Assembly: GCF_014201355.1 (NCBI RefSeq)
Contig: NZ_JACHEG010000006.1
Span: 111,905 to 175,904 of the forward strand
Source of the DNA: Aliirhizobium wenxiniae
GTDB taxonomy: Bacteria; Pseudomonadota; Alphaproteobacteria; Rhizobiales; Rhizobiaceae
DNA length: 64,000 bases
Reading direction: 5' to 3'
Shown in pieces: positions 10,001 through 18,590 of this stretch. The stretch's first letter is position 1. Each line of letters opens with the position of its first letter. The notes below the pieces were generated by a model, which did not search any database, was not told the DNA's origin, and saw only the letters and a program-made list of their open reading frames with translations. The translations under genes were made by a program, and so were the position numbers.

Positions 10001-10416
10001 TTCGGTGCATCGCTGGGCGTGTTCCAGATCCGCAGTGCGTCCATTCGCCGACCCATACAGTGGCGCGATGGCGGCACCCTATCGTAGGGCAGGCAATCCC
10101 ATGGCGGCAAAACCACCAGCTGGACCTCGGGGAAAAGGGCAATGAACACTTCCGCTATATCGCTGGCGGATTCTTCGCTGAGCGCCAAATAGCAGATCGA
10201 TCGGCCCGATCCCTTTAATATTGCAGAGAGCCTGACAGCCACGAGACCGGGCGGCGGCTTGAAGCCGAGTTGGTGTGTCGATGGGTCGCGAAACGGGGAG
10301 GGGGCGTGGTCGGGATACTCGGGATTGCGCACGGGAACCTGCTGATGTCTCGCCGGCCCACTGCCGGTCTGCAAGAACCAGATTTCCGCCAACTTGTTCC
10401 CTATTTCGAGGCACAC
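7036..10416 (-). CDS. mfd: Transcription-repair coupling factor-like translocase (Mfd paralogue)
   Basis: 1126 residues with the full Mfd layout: N-terminal UvrB-like region (PPWDCLPYDR), an RNA-polymerase-interacting CarD-like domain (GDVVVHEEHGVGILKD), a RecG-like motor with Walker A (GDVGFGKTE), DEEH box (LLIIDEEHRFG), SATPIPRTL, and LRGRVGRG, then a C-terminal TRCF domain. Mfd displaces stalled RNA polymerase and recruits UvrA. Rhizobia normally have a conserved chromosomal mfd; the accessory setting suggests this is a second, diverged copy (inference). The first residues are low-complexity and the GTG start is uncertain; the true start may lie up to 50 codons downstream. Confidence 0.88.
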   Translation of the reverse strand: MCLEIGNKLAEIWFLQTGSGPARHQQVPVRNPEYPDHAPSPFRDPSTHQLGFKPPPGLVAVRLSAILKGSGRSICYLALSEESASDIAEVFIALFPEVQLVVLPPWDCLPYDRVPPSRHCMGRRMDALRIWNTPSDAPKLMLTSLDAALQRIPPADVIADSNLELVVGEDFDRDAFSDFIQRTGYVEEGIADDPGELAVRDGVIDIYPAGAPGPMRIVISKDDIVRELRGFDRITQRTESYLERVILGPASEAVLSEADTEEIAPKPETMERQLLRLYHDMPTLFAAIGDATVLLAPGGARRVERYLEIVEDACQSQNDIRDRQNKSRSLYLDGTEWEQHAGHVSSLGLDLDEHGELQGGPCDAVPRAELAKLAQHQLRQGLTVVVCGTGKGSDGLCRRVEKATGIAHRSVDTWRAVEQADPGAFLKLPVDLDHGFVDAALNIAMIAVAETVTNLGEQATLLAEPELRIGDVVVHEEHGVGILKDLETVVVGDVGRDAARLEYRDGDSVLVPMEDFGKIWRYSAEPEAVTLDRLHTEAWKKKSGKIAADIRSTARHLLTIAKQRQALPAKKFIPPRKEYSAFTRRFPFAETRDQVEAIKAVLSDLESGKVMNRLICGDVGFGKTEIALRAAAAVALSGGQVAVVAPTTVLARQHYDTFQRRFAQTGIQVGLLSRLLKPNEAKQVKAALSEGEIGVVVATQAILAKNVGFANLALLIIDEEHRFGLKEKRTMGALAPSLHTLSMSATPIPRTLQSAMIGVQEVSLLTTPPSKRRPVRTSLMEFDATSVRTGLMREYRRGGQSFIVVPRIEDINDVSTVLERTVPELSIKIAHGKMPAAAIDEAIVGFADGDGDVLLATNLIENGLDVPRANTIFVWHAGRFGLAQLHQLRGRVGRGAAQGMATLLTEEGTELAEETHLRLLSLVENDRLGAGLAISLRDLELRGAGDIAGEDQAGHMKVIGTGLYQKLLSEAVATLRKKASVKQQRAILNLDVAGTIPLDYVTDPGTRLNLYAKLLQASSLNEIDELSDEFEDRFGEPPEDVLLLLRTSRLQLVAGWLGIAKLEAGPKASAMTLTAKVPSRVVAAWTKNAGAVQREDRWIFETEGKTGKEQLCFFEKIVSAAQGLGE

Positions 10417-10787
10417 GGCACATGCATCACTCCGGAGAGAGCCGCCCCGGAGTCGTCAGGCATCTCCGAATTCCGTCCACAAGCGGCGCTGCCCACTCAG
10501 GCTTTCACGACCCAAGCAAGGGGCGGCGTGCGTTAAGCCGGCGAAGCTTGCACACAGCCTGAATACGTTCACACCGGTATTTCTCCGGCTCTACAGCTTG
10601 CTCTATCGCGATCCTTCAGTCGACTTCGAAGATCATGATCTGGCGATCTGCCCGCGAGTTGACGCAAAGTCAGTCTTGCTGAGGTTCGAACAGTCGTTGA
10701 GCACTTGAAGCGTCTGGGCAACGGGACAAGGTTATGTCCCACCTCGGCAACACCTTTTGAAAACGGTAAAAACAACCTGGGCCCAAG
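10417..10787. other. Divergent intergenic region upstream of the Mfd gene
   Basis: Overlapping short frames only. No recognisable promoter for the minus-strand Mfd gene; the stress promoter at 10788 faces the other way. Confidence 0.3.
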
Positions 10788-10812
10788 GGAACTCCAAGGC
10801 GCTGCCTCGGTT
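10788..10812 (+). promoter_or_regulatory. EcfG/RpoE2-type promoter upstream of the malQ remnant
   Basis: GGAAC, 17-nt spacer, GTT. The next Shine-Dalgarno-plus-ATG is at 10854. Confidence 0.7.
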
Positions 10813-10853
10813 TGTTGCTGTCAGATCCGTGCCCACCCAGTTGGAGGATTTTC

Positions 10854-10940
10854 ATGACCGAGAACATGTGCGTTCGACAAAGCGGACGTTTGCGTCGCGG
10901 CCGCTTTGGCATTATGCGCGAAGCGTCTGCGGTATGCTGA
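10854..10940 (+). CDS. Very short ORF (28 aa) behind a stress promoter
   Basis: Starts MTENMCVRQSGRLRRGRFG, with GGAGG well placed upstream and an EcfG-type promoter 42 nt before it. Arg-rich. It may be a genuine tiny peptide, a leader, or the beginning of a gene lost when the downstream malQ was deleted. Confidence 0.3.
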   Translation: MTENMCVRQSGRLRRGRFGIMREASAVC

Positions 10941-11079
10941 TGAAGAGCCTCACCGGAGAGGACCGAACCGATCGTCGCCGCGGCACGGGCACGGGCACGG
11001 ATGAATTCGAGCCTGAAAGACCATCACCGGCCGGCCGGGAGGTTCCGGTCGCAGGCAGCGGTCGAGATGCGATCCTTGC

Positions 11080-11620
11080 GGCTCTCAATGCATGCCAACA
11101 AGGCCCAGCGGTCGCCGACTTTATCGGCCTCAACCCGTTGCATGCGCGATTGACCGCCGCACCGGAGCGCTGCAGCCCGTACGAGCCGTCGAATAGGCGG
11201 TTCCTAAACCCGCTGTACATCGCGGTCGACCAAGTTGCAGGCTTCGTCGGTCAACGGCAACGTAAGGCACGCAGGGGCGAAAAGCAAAAAATGCTCGCCG
11301 CTTTCAAGGCGGCGGGGCTTTTGACGGCTTCCTCAAAAACGGAATCGGATGGAAAAGGCCTGCCAGCCGCCGTGCATCGCCTTATAGCCCGGACGCCGTC
11401 CATGCTCATGGCGGTTAGGCTTGCGGATCTAACGGATGAAAAACGGCCGACCAACGTTCCGAGCACGAAAGACAGTTACCCCAACTGGAAACCGAAACTC
11501 TCTGCGACGATTGCGGAGTTGAATGCTGTGTTTGGTCTTACGACCATCATCTCTGCGGTGACCGACGAGCGCGCCGTTCGCCGAGACCTCGTAAATCGGA
11601 GTGAGCGCCATGAGCGGTAG
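11080..11620 (+). pseudogene. Internally deleted 4-alpha-glucanotransferase (malQ) remnant
   Basis: Two separate MalQ segments are fused in one open frame. The first (ADFIGLNPLHARLTAAPERC, then the SPYEPSNRRFLNPLYIAVDQV segment) belongs to the front of the catalytic barrel. The second (KMLAAFKAAGLL, ARTPSMLMAVRLADLTDEKR, then SYPNWKPKLS) is the C-terminus. The several hundred residues between, with the catalytic Asp/Glu/Asp, are missing, so it cannot be an active amylomaltase. The open frame extends upstream to 10757 without recognisable homology. Its stop overlaps the YdeP-like gene start. Confidence 0.75.
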
Positions 11621-14006
11621 CCCATCCGAGTCTAGAGTTCGAACCTATACCGGTCCCGCAGGTGGATGGGGCTCGGCCAAGTCAGTCACCGAAATTCTGG
11701 TTCGCGAACAACTTCCGGTCCGAGGCGCCAACCTCCTGCGCCACCAGAACAAGCCGGAAGGTTATATGTGTGTGAGTTGCGCCTGGGCGAAGCCAGCAAA
11801 GACCCATCCACTGGAGTTCTGCGAGAACGGCGCGAAGGCAACGGCCTGGGAAGTCACCAGCCGCCGTGCCGACCGGTCATTTTTTGACGCCCATACATTG
11901 ACCGAGCTGGAAAGCTGGCGCGACCACGATCTCGAAGAGCAGGGTCGCCTGACCCATCCGATGAAATGGGATGCGGCCACCGACAAATACGTTCCCGTCC
12001 CATGGGAACAAGCATTTGTTGAGGTCGGTCAGGAGTTGCGGGCGCTGGCACCCGAGCAGGTCGACCTTTACACGTCCGGACGCGCGTCGCTCGAAACCAG
12101 CTACATGTACCAGCTGTTCGCCCGGATGTATGGCAGCAACAACCTGCCCGATAGTTCAAATATGTGTCACGAGAGTTCGTCGGTGGCTCTGCCCGAAAGC
12201 ATTGGTGCGTCAGTTGGGACGGCGATCCTGTCGGATTTTGAGAACACGGACTGCATTTTCTACATCGCCCAGAATGTCGGCACGTCGTCGCCCCGGATGC
12301 TGCATGACCTTCAGGACGCTGTCGACCGGGGAGCTAAGATCGTCACCTTCAACATGCTGCGTGAGCGGGGACTCGAGCGCTTCGTCAATCCACAGTCTCC
12401 GACCCAGATGTTAACCGGGAGCGAGACGACGATTTCCTCTGACTATTATCAGGTCAGGAACGGCGGCGACATCGCAGCCCTATTCGGCGTCTGCAAGGCT
12501 CTGATCGAAGCCGACGATGCGCTGAAAGCATCCAGTGTGTCGCAGGTTGCGGGCGAGGACGACAAGCCAGCCGATCCCGGGAACGCGGCAATGGTGGCTT
12601 TTGCCGCCTCAATGGCAGCCGCGGACAAAAAGCATGTTCTCGATCATGATTTCATCAAGGAGCATACGACCGGCTTCGAAGAGTTTGCAATTACGGCTCG
12701 CAGACATCCGTGGGCCGAGCTCGAGAGCATTTCCGGACTGACCCGGGGCCAAATGACCGAAGCGGCCGCGACCTACGCGAAGTCGAACGCTGTGCTGACA
12801 ATTTACGGGATGGGGCTCACCCAACATCTGATGGGCGTTCAGAACGTTCATATGGTGGTGAACCTTGCTCTGCTGCGCGGCAATATAGGCAAACCCGGGG
12901 CTAACATCTGCGCCGTCCGCGGCCACTCGAATGTCCAGGGTCAACGAACGGTCGGCATCACGGAAAAACCGGGCCTAGCGCCGCTCGACAAGCTGGCTGA
13001 GCTCTACGGGTTCGAACCGCCGCGCTGGACGGGCCGCTCGACCGTCGAAACCTGCGAGGCGATCATCGACGGCTCGAGCCGCGCCTTCGTGAGCCTCGGC
13101 GGCAATTTCCTGAAGGCCATCCCGGAAACCGAAGCAGTGGAAGCGGCATGGCGGAAACTTCGCCTGACGGTACAGATCGCCACTAAACTCAACCGCAGCC
13201 ACGTCCTGCATGGCGAGGTCGCATATCTCTTGCCCTGTCTTGGTCGCATCGAGGTCGATCAGCAGGCGAGCGGTCCCCAGTCAGTATCAATGGAAAGCTC
13301 GATCGCTTACTTCCACGGGTCGCGCGGGAAAACAAAGCCCGCCAGCCCCGAACTCCTGTCCGAGCCGGCGATCGTAGCAGGTATCGCCAAGGCGACACTC
13401 GGTGAAACCCGTGTGCCCTGGGATCAATGGGTTGGCGACTACGGAACCGTTAGGGATGCGATCGAGGCCACCTATCCGGAGACCTTTAGGGACTTCAACA
13501 AACGGCTGTTTCAGCCGGGCGGCTTCCCGCGTCCCCTGCCTGCGCGGGAGCGCAAATGGGTGACAAGTAGCGGCAAAGCCAATTTCATCACGCCGGACAG
13601 GCTGTTTCCTCATCTTTCGACATCCGGCAGAACCGAGGTGCTGCATTTGGCGACGCTGCGCTCGAACGATCAGTTCAACACGACGATCTATGGCTATAGC
13701 GACCGGTTCCGCGGTGTGGACGGGACGCGTAAAGTGGTGTTCATGAACCGGGAAGACATTGCCGCGATGGGGTTGACCAACGGCGTAAGCGTCGATCTCA
13801 CCACGGCGATCGAGGAGGAGACGGCACGCAAGGTTATCGGCTTCCGGGTTGTCGAATACAATATTCCGAAAGGCTCATGCGGGGCCTATTTCCCCGAGAC
13901 GAACCCGCTGTTTCCTCTGGAGCATCACGACGCTAAATCGAAAACGCCATCCTACAAGCTCCTTCCCATTCTGATTACACCGTCGTCCGAACTGCCTCAC
14001 GACTAA
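11610..14006 (+). CDS. FdhF/YdeP-family molybdopterin oxidoreductase
   Basis: 798 residues. The protein resembles the alpha subunit of formate-dehydrogenase-like enzymes of the YdeP branch: an N-terminal CVSC pair (YMCVSCAWAKP), a molybdopterin-binding core (LYTSGRASLETSYMYQ, SNMCHESS, GNIGKPGANICAVRGHSNVQG) and a C-terminal molydopterin-dinucleotide-binding domain (LRSNDQFNTTIYGY). The substrate of this branch is unsettled; E. coli YdeP is linked to acid resistance. ATG 11610 sits behind GGAG; GTG 11601 is an alternative. It directly precedes the cytochrome/caa3 cluster, suggesting electron delivery to those cytochromes (inference). Confidence 0.88.
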   Translation: MSGSPSESRVRTYTGPAGGWGSAKSVTEILVREQLPVRGANLLRHQNKPEGYMCVSCAWAKPAKTHPLEFCENGAKATAWEVTSRRADRSFFDAHTLTELESWRDHDLEEQGRLTHPMKWDAATDKYVPVPWEQAFVEVGQELRALAPEQVDLYTSGRASLETSYMYQLFARMYGSNNLPDSSNMCHESSSVALPESIGASVGTAILSDFENTDCIFYIAQNVGTSSPRMLHDLQDAVDRGAKIVTFNMLRERGLERFVNPQSPTQMLTGSETTISSDYYQVRNGGDIAALFGVCKALIEADDALKASSVSQVAGEDDKPADPGNAAMVAFAASMAAADKKHVLDHDFIKEHTTGFEEFAITARRHPWAELESISGLTRGQMTEAAATYAKSNAVLTIYGMGLTQHLMGVQNVHMVVNLALLRGNIGKPGANICAVRGHSNVQGQRTVGITEKPGLAPLDKLAELYGFEPPRWTGRSTVETCEAIIDGSSRAFVSLGGNFLKAIPETEAVEAAWRKLRLTVQIATKLNRSHVLHGEVAYLLPCLGRIEVDQQASGPQSVSMESSIAYFHGSRGKTKPASPELLSEPAIVAGIAKATLGETRVPWDQWVGDYGTVRDAIEATYPETFRDFNKRLFQPGGFPRPLPARERKWVTSSGKANFITPDRLFPHLSTSGRTEVLHLATLRSNDQFNTTIYGYSDRFRGVDGTRKVVFMNREDIAAMGLTNGVSVDLTTAIEEETARKVIGFRVVEYNIPKGSCGAYFPETNPLFPLEHHDAKSKTPSYKLLPILITPSSELPHD

Positions 14007-14030
14007 ACCGACTGGCCAAGGATTGTGATG

Positions 14031-14804
14031 ATGTCGCCGGATACACGCAAAAGCTGGTCGAGTTTGGTGTTCTGGTCTTTGACCATCGCAGCAGGTGTTG
14101 CCGTTGCAGCGGCGGTATCTGCACGGATGTCGAAGACAGGTCAGAGGCTCCATCGCGACATGCTCGTTCGTGGCCCGGAAATGAAATTGGAGCAGACCGC
14201 GATTTCTGGTCCCGAGGCTAAGACGCGTCACTGGCTTGGCCTCCTGACCGCTATGGTGTCGTGTCTGGGTGTGGCTGCTGTGCTCGGCTATACTGGGGAA
14301 CCTCTGCGGTTGCGCCAGGATCCTGCCGTCATCTCGGAGCTGGAGCACATCCGACTGATGCCGAACGGGGTCAGCGGCGCGCCCCCGAACGTCTATTTCG
14401 CGCTCAACCAACCCTATGAAAACGCGTCTTACAACCTTGCCCAGGGCAAACGCCTGTATTCCTGGTTCGGATGCGCCACGTGCCATGGCGACGGTCAAGG
14501 CGGGAAGGGTCCCTCGTTTCTCGATGGGTGGTGGCTTTACGGACCGGAGATGGTGTCGATCGTCGCCTCCATCCGCGACGGGAGACCGCACGGCATGCCG
14601 CCTTTCAGGAACAAGATACCGATCGAGCAGATCTGGCAGCTGGCCGGATATGTCCAATCGATCGGAGCCTATCAGGCCAAGGTTGCAGCTCCTGGCCGCA
14701 ACGATGCCAGGCAAACGCGCCCGGCTGAAAATCGCGCACCAGCAGTGATCCTATTCGAGCCAGTCCCGACCCGTGTTCATCCCGACCAGGGACCGAGCCC
14801 ATGA
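14031..14804 (+). CDS. Membrane-anchored c-type cytochrome
   Basis: About 257 residues with an N-terminal hydrophobic segment (residues about 10-30), a second near residues 70-88, and one heme-c site CATCH near residue 150, followed by a Met-containing segment (HGMPPF) that can supply the sixth ligand. The predicted heme domain faces the periplasm. It overlaps the next gene by ATGA, so translation is likely coupled to oxidase subunit II, and it probably donates electrons to the caa3 oxidase. Three in-phase starts exist (14025, 14028, 14031); AAGGA spacing favours the last. Confidence 0.82.
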   Translation: MSPDTRKSWSSLVFWSLTIAAGVAVAAAVSARMSKTGQRLHRDMLVRGPEMKLEQTAISGPEAKTRHWLGLLTAMVSCLGVAAVLGYTGEPLRLRQDPAVISELEHIRLMPNGVSGAPPNVYFALNQPYENASYNLAQGKRLYSWFGCATCHGDGQGGKGPSFLDGWWLYGPEMVSIVASIRDGRPHGMPPFRNKIPIEQIWQLAGYVQSIGAYQAKVAAPGRNDARQTRPAENRAPAVILFEPVPTRVHPDQGPSP

Positions 14805-15793
14805 AAGTGGTCAAGCTCCTGTTGTATCTTGTCTTGTCGGGCGTTGCTGGATGCAGCGGTTTGCAATCGGCGCTCGACGTGCACGGCATGCCCGCAACCC
14901 ACCTCAAGCACTTGATGACAGCGTTCTTTTGGATCTGCGCGATTGTCTGGCTGCTAGTCATCGTTACACTGATTTACGCGCTGGTGAGGTCACACACCGC
15001 GGACGCATCAACCCAATTGGACGGCCCCAGGACGAGGATCGCCGTCTCCGGTGCGGTTGCGGCGACCTCCGTTATCATCACCGGACTGACGATCGCAAGT
15101 TTTTACACGACTCGCTCCATCGACACGAGAATGGGCGACGCTATCACGATCGCGGTCAAGGGCGAGCAATGGTGGTGGCGCGTTCGTTACCCAAACCCGG
15201 ATTGGGTGCTGGAGTTCGAGACCGCAAACGAGATTCATATTCCCGTCGGGCGGGACGTACGCCTGCAACTGGAAAGCGCCAACGTCATCCATTCCTTCTG
15301 GGTCCCAAGTCTGGCTGGAAAACAAGACCTCGTTCCCGGGCGCAGCAACACTCTTCTTATTCGCGCCGAGCGGCCGGGGGTATATCGCGGCCAGTGCGCC
15401 GAATTTTGCGGCTTGCAGCACAGCCATATGGGAATATTGGTCGTAGCGGAGGATGAGGCCTCTTTTTCGCGGTGGCTCGCGTCGCAGCGGGTCGTCCGGT
15501 CGCGCACCATGGATGATGAGGCGGCAGCTGGCGAAAGAGTTTTCCTGGCCAAGCCTTGTGCCGCCTGCCACACTGTTCGCGGCACGTTCGCCACGGGAAT
15601 AAGTGGCCCCGACCTGACCCATGTCGGGAGCCGCCGGACGATCGGTGCCGGACTTCTTGAGACGACCCGAGGCTCGCTTGCAGCCTGGATCGCCGACCCT
15701 CAAACGCTGAAGCCCGGCAACAACATGCCGATGGTGCCACTTACGAGCGACGAATTGCGCCAAGTATCCCGTTACATGGACGTTCTCAGATGA
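14801..15793 (+). CDS. ctaC: Cytochrome c oxidase subunit II, caa3 type (fused heme c)
   Basis: 330 residues. A lipoprotein-like signal (SGVAGC), two transmembrane helices, then the cupredoxin domain with the CuA site: VIHSFWVPS and CAEFCGLQHSHM supply the two Cys, the His residues and the Met. A C-terminal cytochrome c domain carries CAACH with a Met ligand (NMPMVPL), which defines the caa3 subtype. It takes electrons from cytochrome c and passes them via CuA to subunit I. ATGA overlaps link it to the genes on both sides. Confidence 0.93.
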   Translation: MKVVKLLLYLVLSGVAGCSGLQSALDVHGMPATHLKHLMTAFFWICAIVWLLVIVTLIYALVRSHTADASTQLDGPRTRIAVSGAVAATSVIITGLTIASFYTTRSIDTRMGDAITIAVKGEQWWWRVRYPNPDWVLEFETANEIHIPVGRDVRLQLESANVIHSFWVPSLAGKQDLVPGRSNTLLIRAERPGVYRGQCAEFCGLQHSHMGILVVAEDEASFSRWLASQRVVRSRTMDDEAAAGERVFLAKPCAACHTVRGTFATGISGPDLTHVGSRRTIGAGLLETTRGSLAAWIADPQTLKPGNNMPMVPLTSDELRQVSRYMDVLR

Positions 15794-17703
15794 CGGTTGG
15801 CTCACCAGAGAGGGATACCAGGGACAGCCGCCTCACAGACAGTGAGCTTCAGCGACAACTGGCCGTGACATGGGGTTCGGCGGGCGGTTTGTGGAACGCC
15901 CTGTCGAATGTCGATCACAAGGTCATTGGTCGGCGCTACATCGTCACGGCTTTCGTGTTCCTGGCGCTGGGTGGCGTCCTGTCACTCGCTATGCGGCTGC
16001 AACTCTCCCAGCCGGAAGCACGCTTTATCGGCCCCGATCGCTACAACCAGATTTTTACCATGCATGGGACGAACATGATGTTCCTGTTCGCCGTGCCGGT
16101 GATGGAGGCGATGGCAGTCTATCTCGTGCCGCTGATGGTCGGCACCCGCAATATCGCCTTTCCGCGGCTGAACGCCTTTTCCTACTGGATGTTTCTGGCA
16201 GGGGGGATTTTGCTCTGGGTCGCCTTTGCGATAGACACCGGTCCTGATGTCGGATGGTTTGCCTATGTGCCGCTGGCCGGTCCGCAATATGGAACGGGAA
16301 AACGAGCCGACATCTGGGCGCAGATGATCACCTTTACCGAAATCTCCGCCCTTGCGGTTTCGCTCGAGCTGGTCGTCACCATCTTAAAGCAGCGCGCTCC
16401 CGGCATGGCGCTCAATCGCATCCCGCTGTTCGTCTGGTCGATCCTGGTTACATCATTCCTCGTCATCCTCGCCATGCCGGCCATCATGATCGCCAGCACG
16501 TCGTTGATCCTCGACCGGCTGGTCGGTACACATTTCTTCAATCCCGCCGAGGGCGGTGACGTGTTGTTGTGGCAACATCTTTTCTGGTTCTTCGGCCACC
16601 CGGAGGTCTACATCATTTTCCTGCCGGCGGTTGGGATGGTCTCGACAATTATCGCCACTTTCACGCAACGGCCGGTCTTTGGATATTTGGCGATGGTCAT
16701 GGCGCTGATCACTACCGGTGTTCTGGCGTTCGGGCTTTGGGTGCATCACATGTTCGTTGCCGGCCTGCCGCGGCTGGGCGCAAGTTTCTTTACAGCATCG
16801 AGCATGGCGATAGCACTTCCCGCCGGCTTGCAGATCTTCTGCTGGTTGGCCACGATCTGGTGGGGCCGGCCGATTTTCAGGACACCTTTCCTATTTGTCC
16901 TCGGGTTCATCTTTACGTTCGTGATCGGCGGAATGACCGGAGTCATGGTGGCCTCGGTTCCATTCGATACCCAGGTTCACGACACCTATTTCGTTGTCGC
17001 CCACTTCCACTATGTCCTGGTCGGTGGCGCGCTGTTTCCCTTGCTCGGCGCAATCTATTACTGGTTCCCGAAATTCACCGGTCGGATGATGAGCGAGCGG
17101 CTGGGGAAGTGGGTGTTCGGCCTGATTGTCCTCGGCTTCAACCTAACCTTCTTCCCGATGCATATCCTTGGCCTCCAAGGCATGCCGCGAAGGATCTATA
17201 CGTATCAACCCGAGATGCCCTGGGGCGGGTTGAACATGTTCATCAGCCTAAGCGCCTTGATCTTGACCACCGGTTTCCTGCTGTTTTTTATCGATGTCAT
17301 TCGAAGCGCTCGTCACGGCAAGTCCGCCGGAGCCAATCCCTGGCGGGCATCGACGCTAGAATGGGCGACGCCGTCACCTCCGCCCTGCTACAATTTCCAG
17401 CGCATTCCAGTGGTTGGCGACAGCACGCCCGTCTGGACTGACTGCGAAGTCCTGACCGTTGCAAGCGGTTTGCGGGTCGATCGACGGGAATTGTTGATTA
17501 CAGGGGTTGTCGATGCTTCGCCGGAGGCCCGCGAGTCTTCACCGGATCACTCGGTCTGGCCGTTCTGGACGGCAATTGCCACTGCCCTCGTGCTGATCTG
17601 GTCAATCTTCACACCCTGGGCGGTCGTTTGGGGGGCGGTCCCCGTCGCCACAGCCTTGACCGGCTGGTTCTGGCCCAAAGGCAAACCGGAGGACGAATCG
17701 TGA
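15790..17703 (+). CDS. ctaD: Cytochrome c oxidase subunit I
   Basis: 637 residues, the catalytic heme-copper subunit in the inner membrane. Core motifs are clear: TMHGTNMM (heme a ligand), FFGHPEVYI (CuB His and cross-linked Tyr region), WVHHMFVAG (CuB His pair) and DTYFVVAHFHYVLVGG (heme ligands). About twelve helices are evident. The C-terminus extends beyond the core with a WATPSPPPCYNF segment, a soluble stretch and two further hydrophobic helices, typical of the alphaproteobacterial caa3-like branch with fused helices from subunit III. ATGA overlap with ctaC; the stop overlaps the GTG of subunit III. Confidence 0.95.
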   Translation: MTVGSPERDTRDSRLTDSELQRQLAVTWGSAGGLWNALSNVDHKVIGRRYIVTAFVFLALGGVLSLAMRLQLSQPEARFIGPDRYNQIFTMHGTNMMFLFAVPVMEAMAVYLVPLMVGTRNIAFPRLNAFSYWMFLAGGILLWVAFAIDTGPDVGWFAYVPLAGPQYGTGKRADIWAQMITFTEISALAVSLELVVTILKQRAPGMALNRIPLFVWSILVTSFLVILAMPAIMIASTSLILDRLVGTHFFNPAEGGDVLLWQHLFWFFGHPEVYIIFLPAVGMVSTIIATFTQRPVFGYLAMVMALITTGVLAFGLWVHHMFVAGLPRLGASFFTASSMAIALPAGLQIFCWLATIWWGRPIFRTPFLFVLGFIFTFVIGGMTGVMVASVPFDTQVHDTYFVVAHFHYVLVGGALFPLLGAIYYWFPKFTGRMMSERLGKWVFGLIVLGFNLTFFPMHILGLQGMPRRIYTYQPEMPWGGLNMFISLSALILTTGFLLFFIDVIRSARHGKSAGANPWRASTLEWATPSPPPCYNFQRIPVVGDSTPVWTDCEVLTVASGLRVDRRELLITGVVDASPEARESSPDHSVWPFWTAIATALVLIWSIFTPWAVVWGAVPVATALTGWFWPKGKPEDES

Positions 17704-18302
17704 AAGAGATCGTGGTTCTGGACGTCTCTCCCCTGACGGGGCATTGCGACGGCAGTGCGAGTCCGGCGTGGTGGGGCACTCTCGCCTTCATGCTCATTGA
17801 AGGCACCGGTTTCGCACTGGCTATCGTGATTTATCTTTATCTCATGAGCCTCGCGCCGATGTGGCCAATCGGTGTCGGACCGCCCGACCTGGGTGCCGGC
17901 ACAGTCATGACGCTTCTCCTCGCGACAAGCCTTATTCCCAATCTCCTCGTCTCCCGGTGGGCCAAGCAGCGGGTCACGTTAAAGGTGCGTATTGGTCTAA
18001 TTTTCATGTCGTTCTTCGGGATTGCGCCGCTTGTGGTCAGGATCTTCGAGTTTCCGGCCATGCATATCAAGTGGGATCACAATGCCTACGGATCGGTCGT
18101 GTGGCTGCTGCTCGGTCTGCATACGACGCATATCCTGACCGATCTCGTCGAGACCCTCGTTCTCACCTGCCTGATGTTCACCCGGCATGGCGACAATCCA
18201 CGACGCTTCGGCGATGTTGGCGACAACGCGATGTACTGGAATTTCGTGGTCGCCGCTTGGATCCCGATCTACGTCTGCATCTATTGGGTTCCGCGGCTAT
18301 GA
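17700..18302 (+). CDS. ctaE: Cytochrome c oxidase subunit III
   Basis: 200 residues with about five transmembrane helices, consistent with the shorter subunit III form whose first helices are fused to subunit I. Characteristic segments are WWGTLAFMLIEGTGFALA and the HTTHILTDLVE helix; the end AMYWNFVVAAWIPIY is typical of the last helix. It stabilises the oxidase core rather than performing redox chemistry. The GTG at 17700, behind GGAGG and overlapping the ctaD stop, is preferred to an upstream in-frame codon. Confidence 0.88.
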   Translation: MKEIVVLDVSPLTGHCDGSASPAWWGTLAFMLIEGTGFALAIVIYLYLMSLAPMWPIGVGPPDLGAGTVMTLLLATSLIPNLLVSRWAKQRVTLKVRIGLIFMSFFGIAPLVVRIFEFPAMHIKWDHNAYGSVVWLLLGLHTTHILTDLVETLVLTCLMFTRHGDNPRRFGDVGDNAMYWNFVVAAWIPIYVCIYWVPRL

Positions 18303-18583
18303 AGATCGCGATAATTCAATATGGCGCTTTCCTCGTCCCATTTGGCCTCTGGGGCGTAACCACGCAGTTGGGGCAGGGGCAGCTCGTTCCCGATGTCGAT
18401 TGCGATCGCAACACCGCTTTGACCCTGTTCGCCTGCATCTTGGCAGTGATCGTTTCCCTATCTGCTGTTGGTGCCGGAGCAATGGCTTTGAGGCATCGAG
18501 GTGTCCCGCTCGGAACCCTATGCTGGTGTGGTGGCCTCTTGTTTAGTTTTGCGGTCCTCCTGAGGGAGCAGCAGCTTTGCTGA
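18299..18583 (+). CDS. Small membrane protein of the caa3 cluster
   Basis: 94 residues with three hydrophobic segments (FLVPFGLWGVT, LFACILAVIVSLSAVGAGAMA, LCWCGGLLFSFAVLL). No family recognised. It overlaps the subunit III gene by ATGA and sits directly before ctaG, so it is part of the oxidase transcript. By position it could be a subunit IV-like or assembly component. Confidence 0.7.
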   Translation: MKIAIIQYGAFLVPFGLWGVTTQLGQGQLVPDVDCDRNTALTLFACILAVIVSLSAVGAGAMALRHRGVPLGTLCWCGGLLFSFAVLLREQQLC

Positions 18584-18590
18584 TAAGCCC

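Noticed and set aside
13875-15805. Long minus-strand frames opposite the cytochrome and ctaC genes
   Set aside because: Shadows of genes whose heme and CuA motifs are unambiguous.
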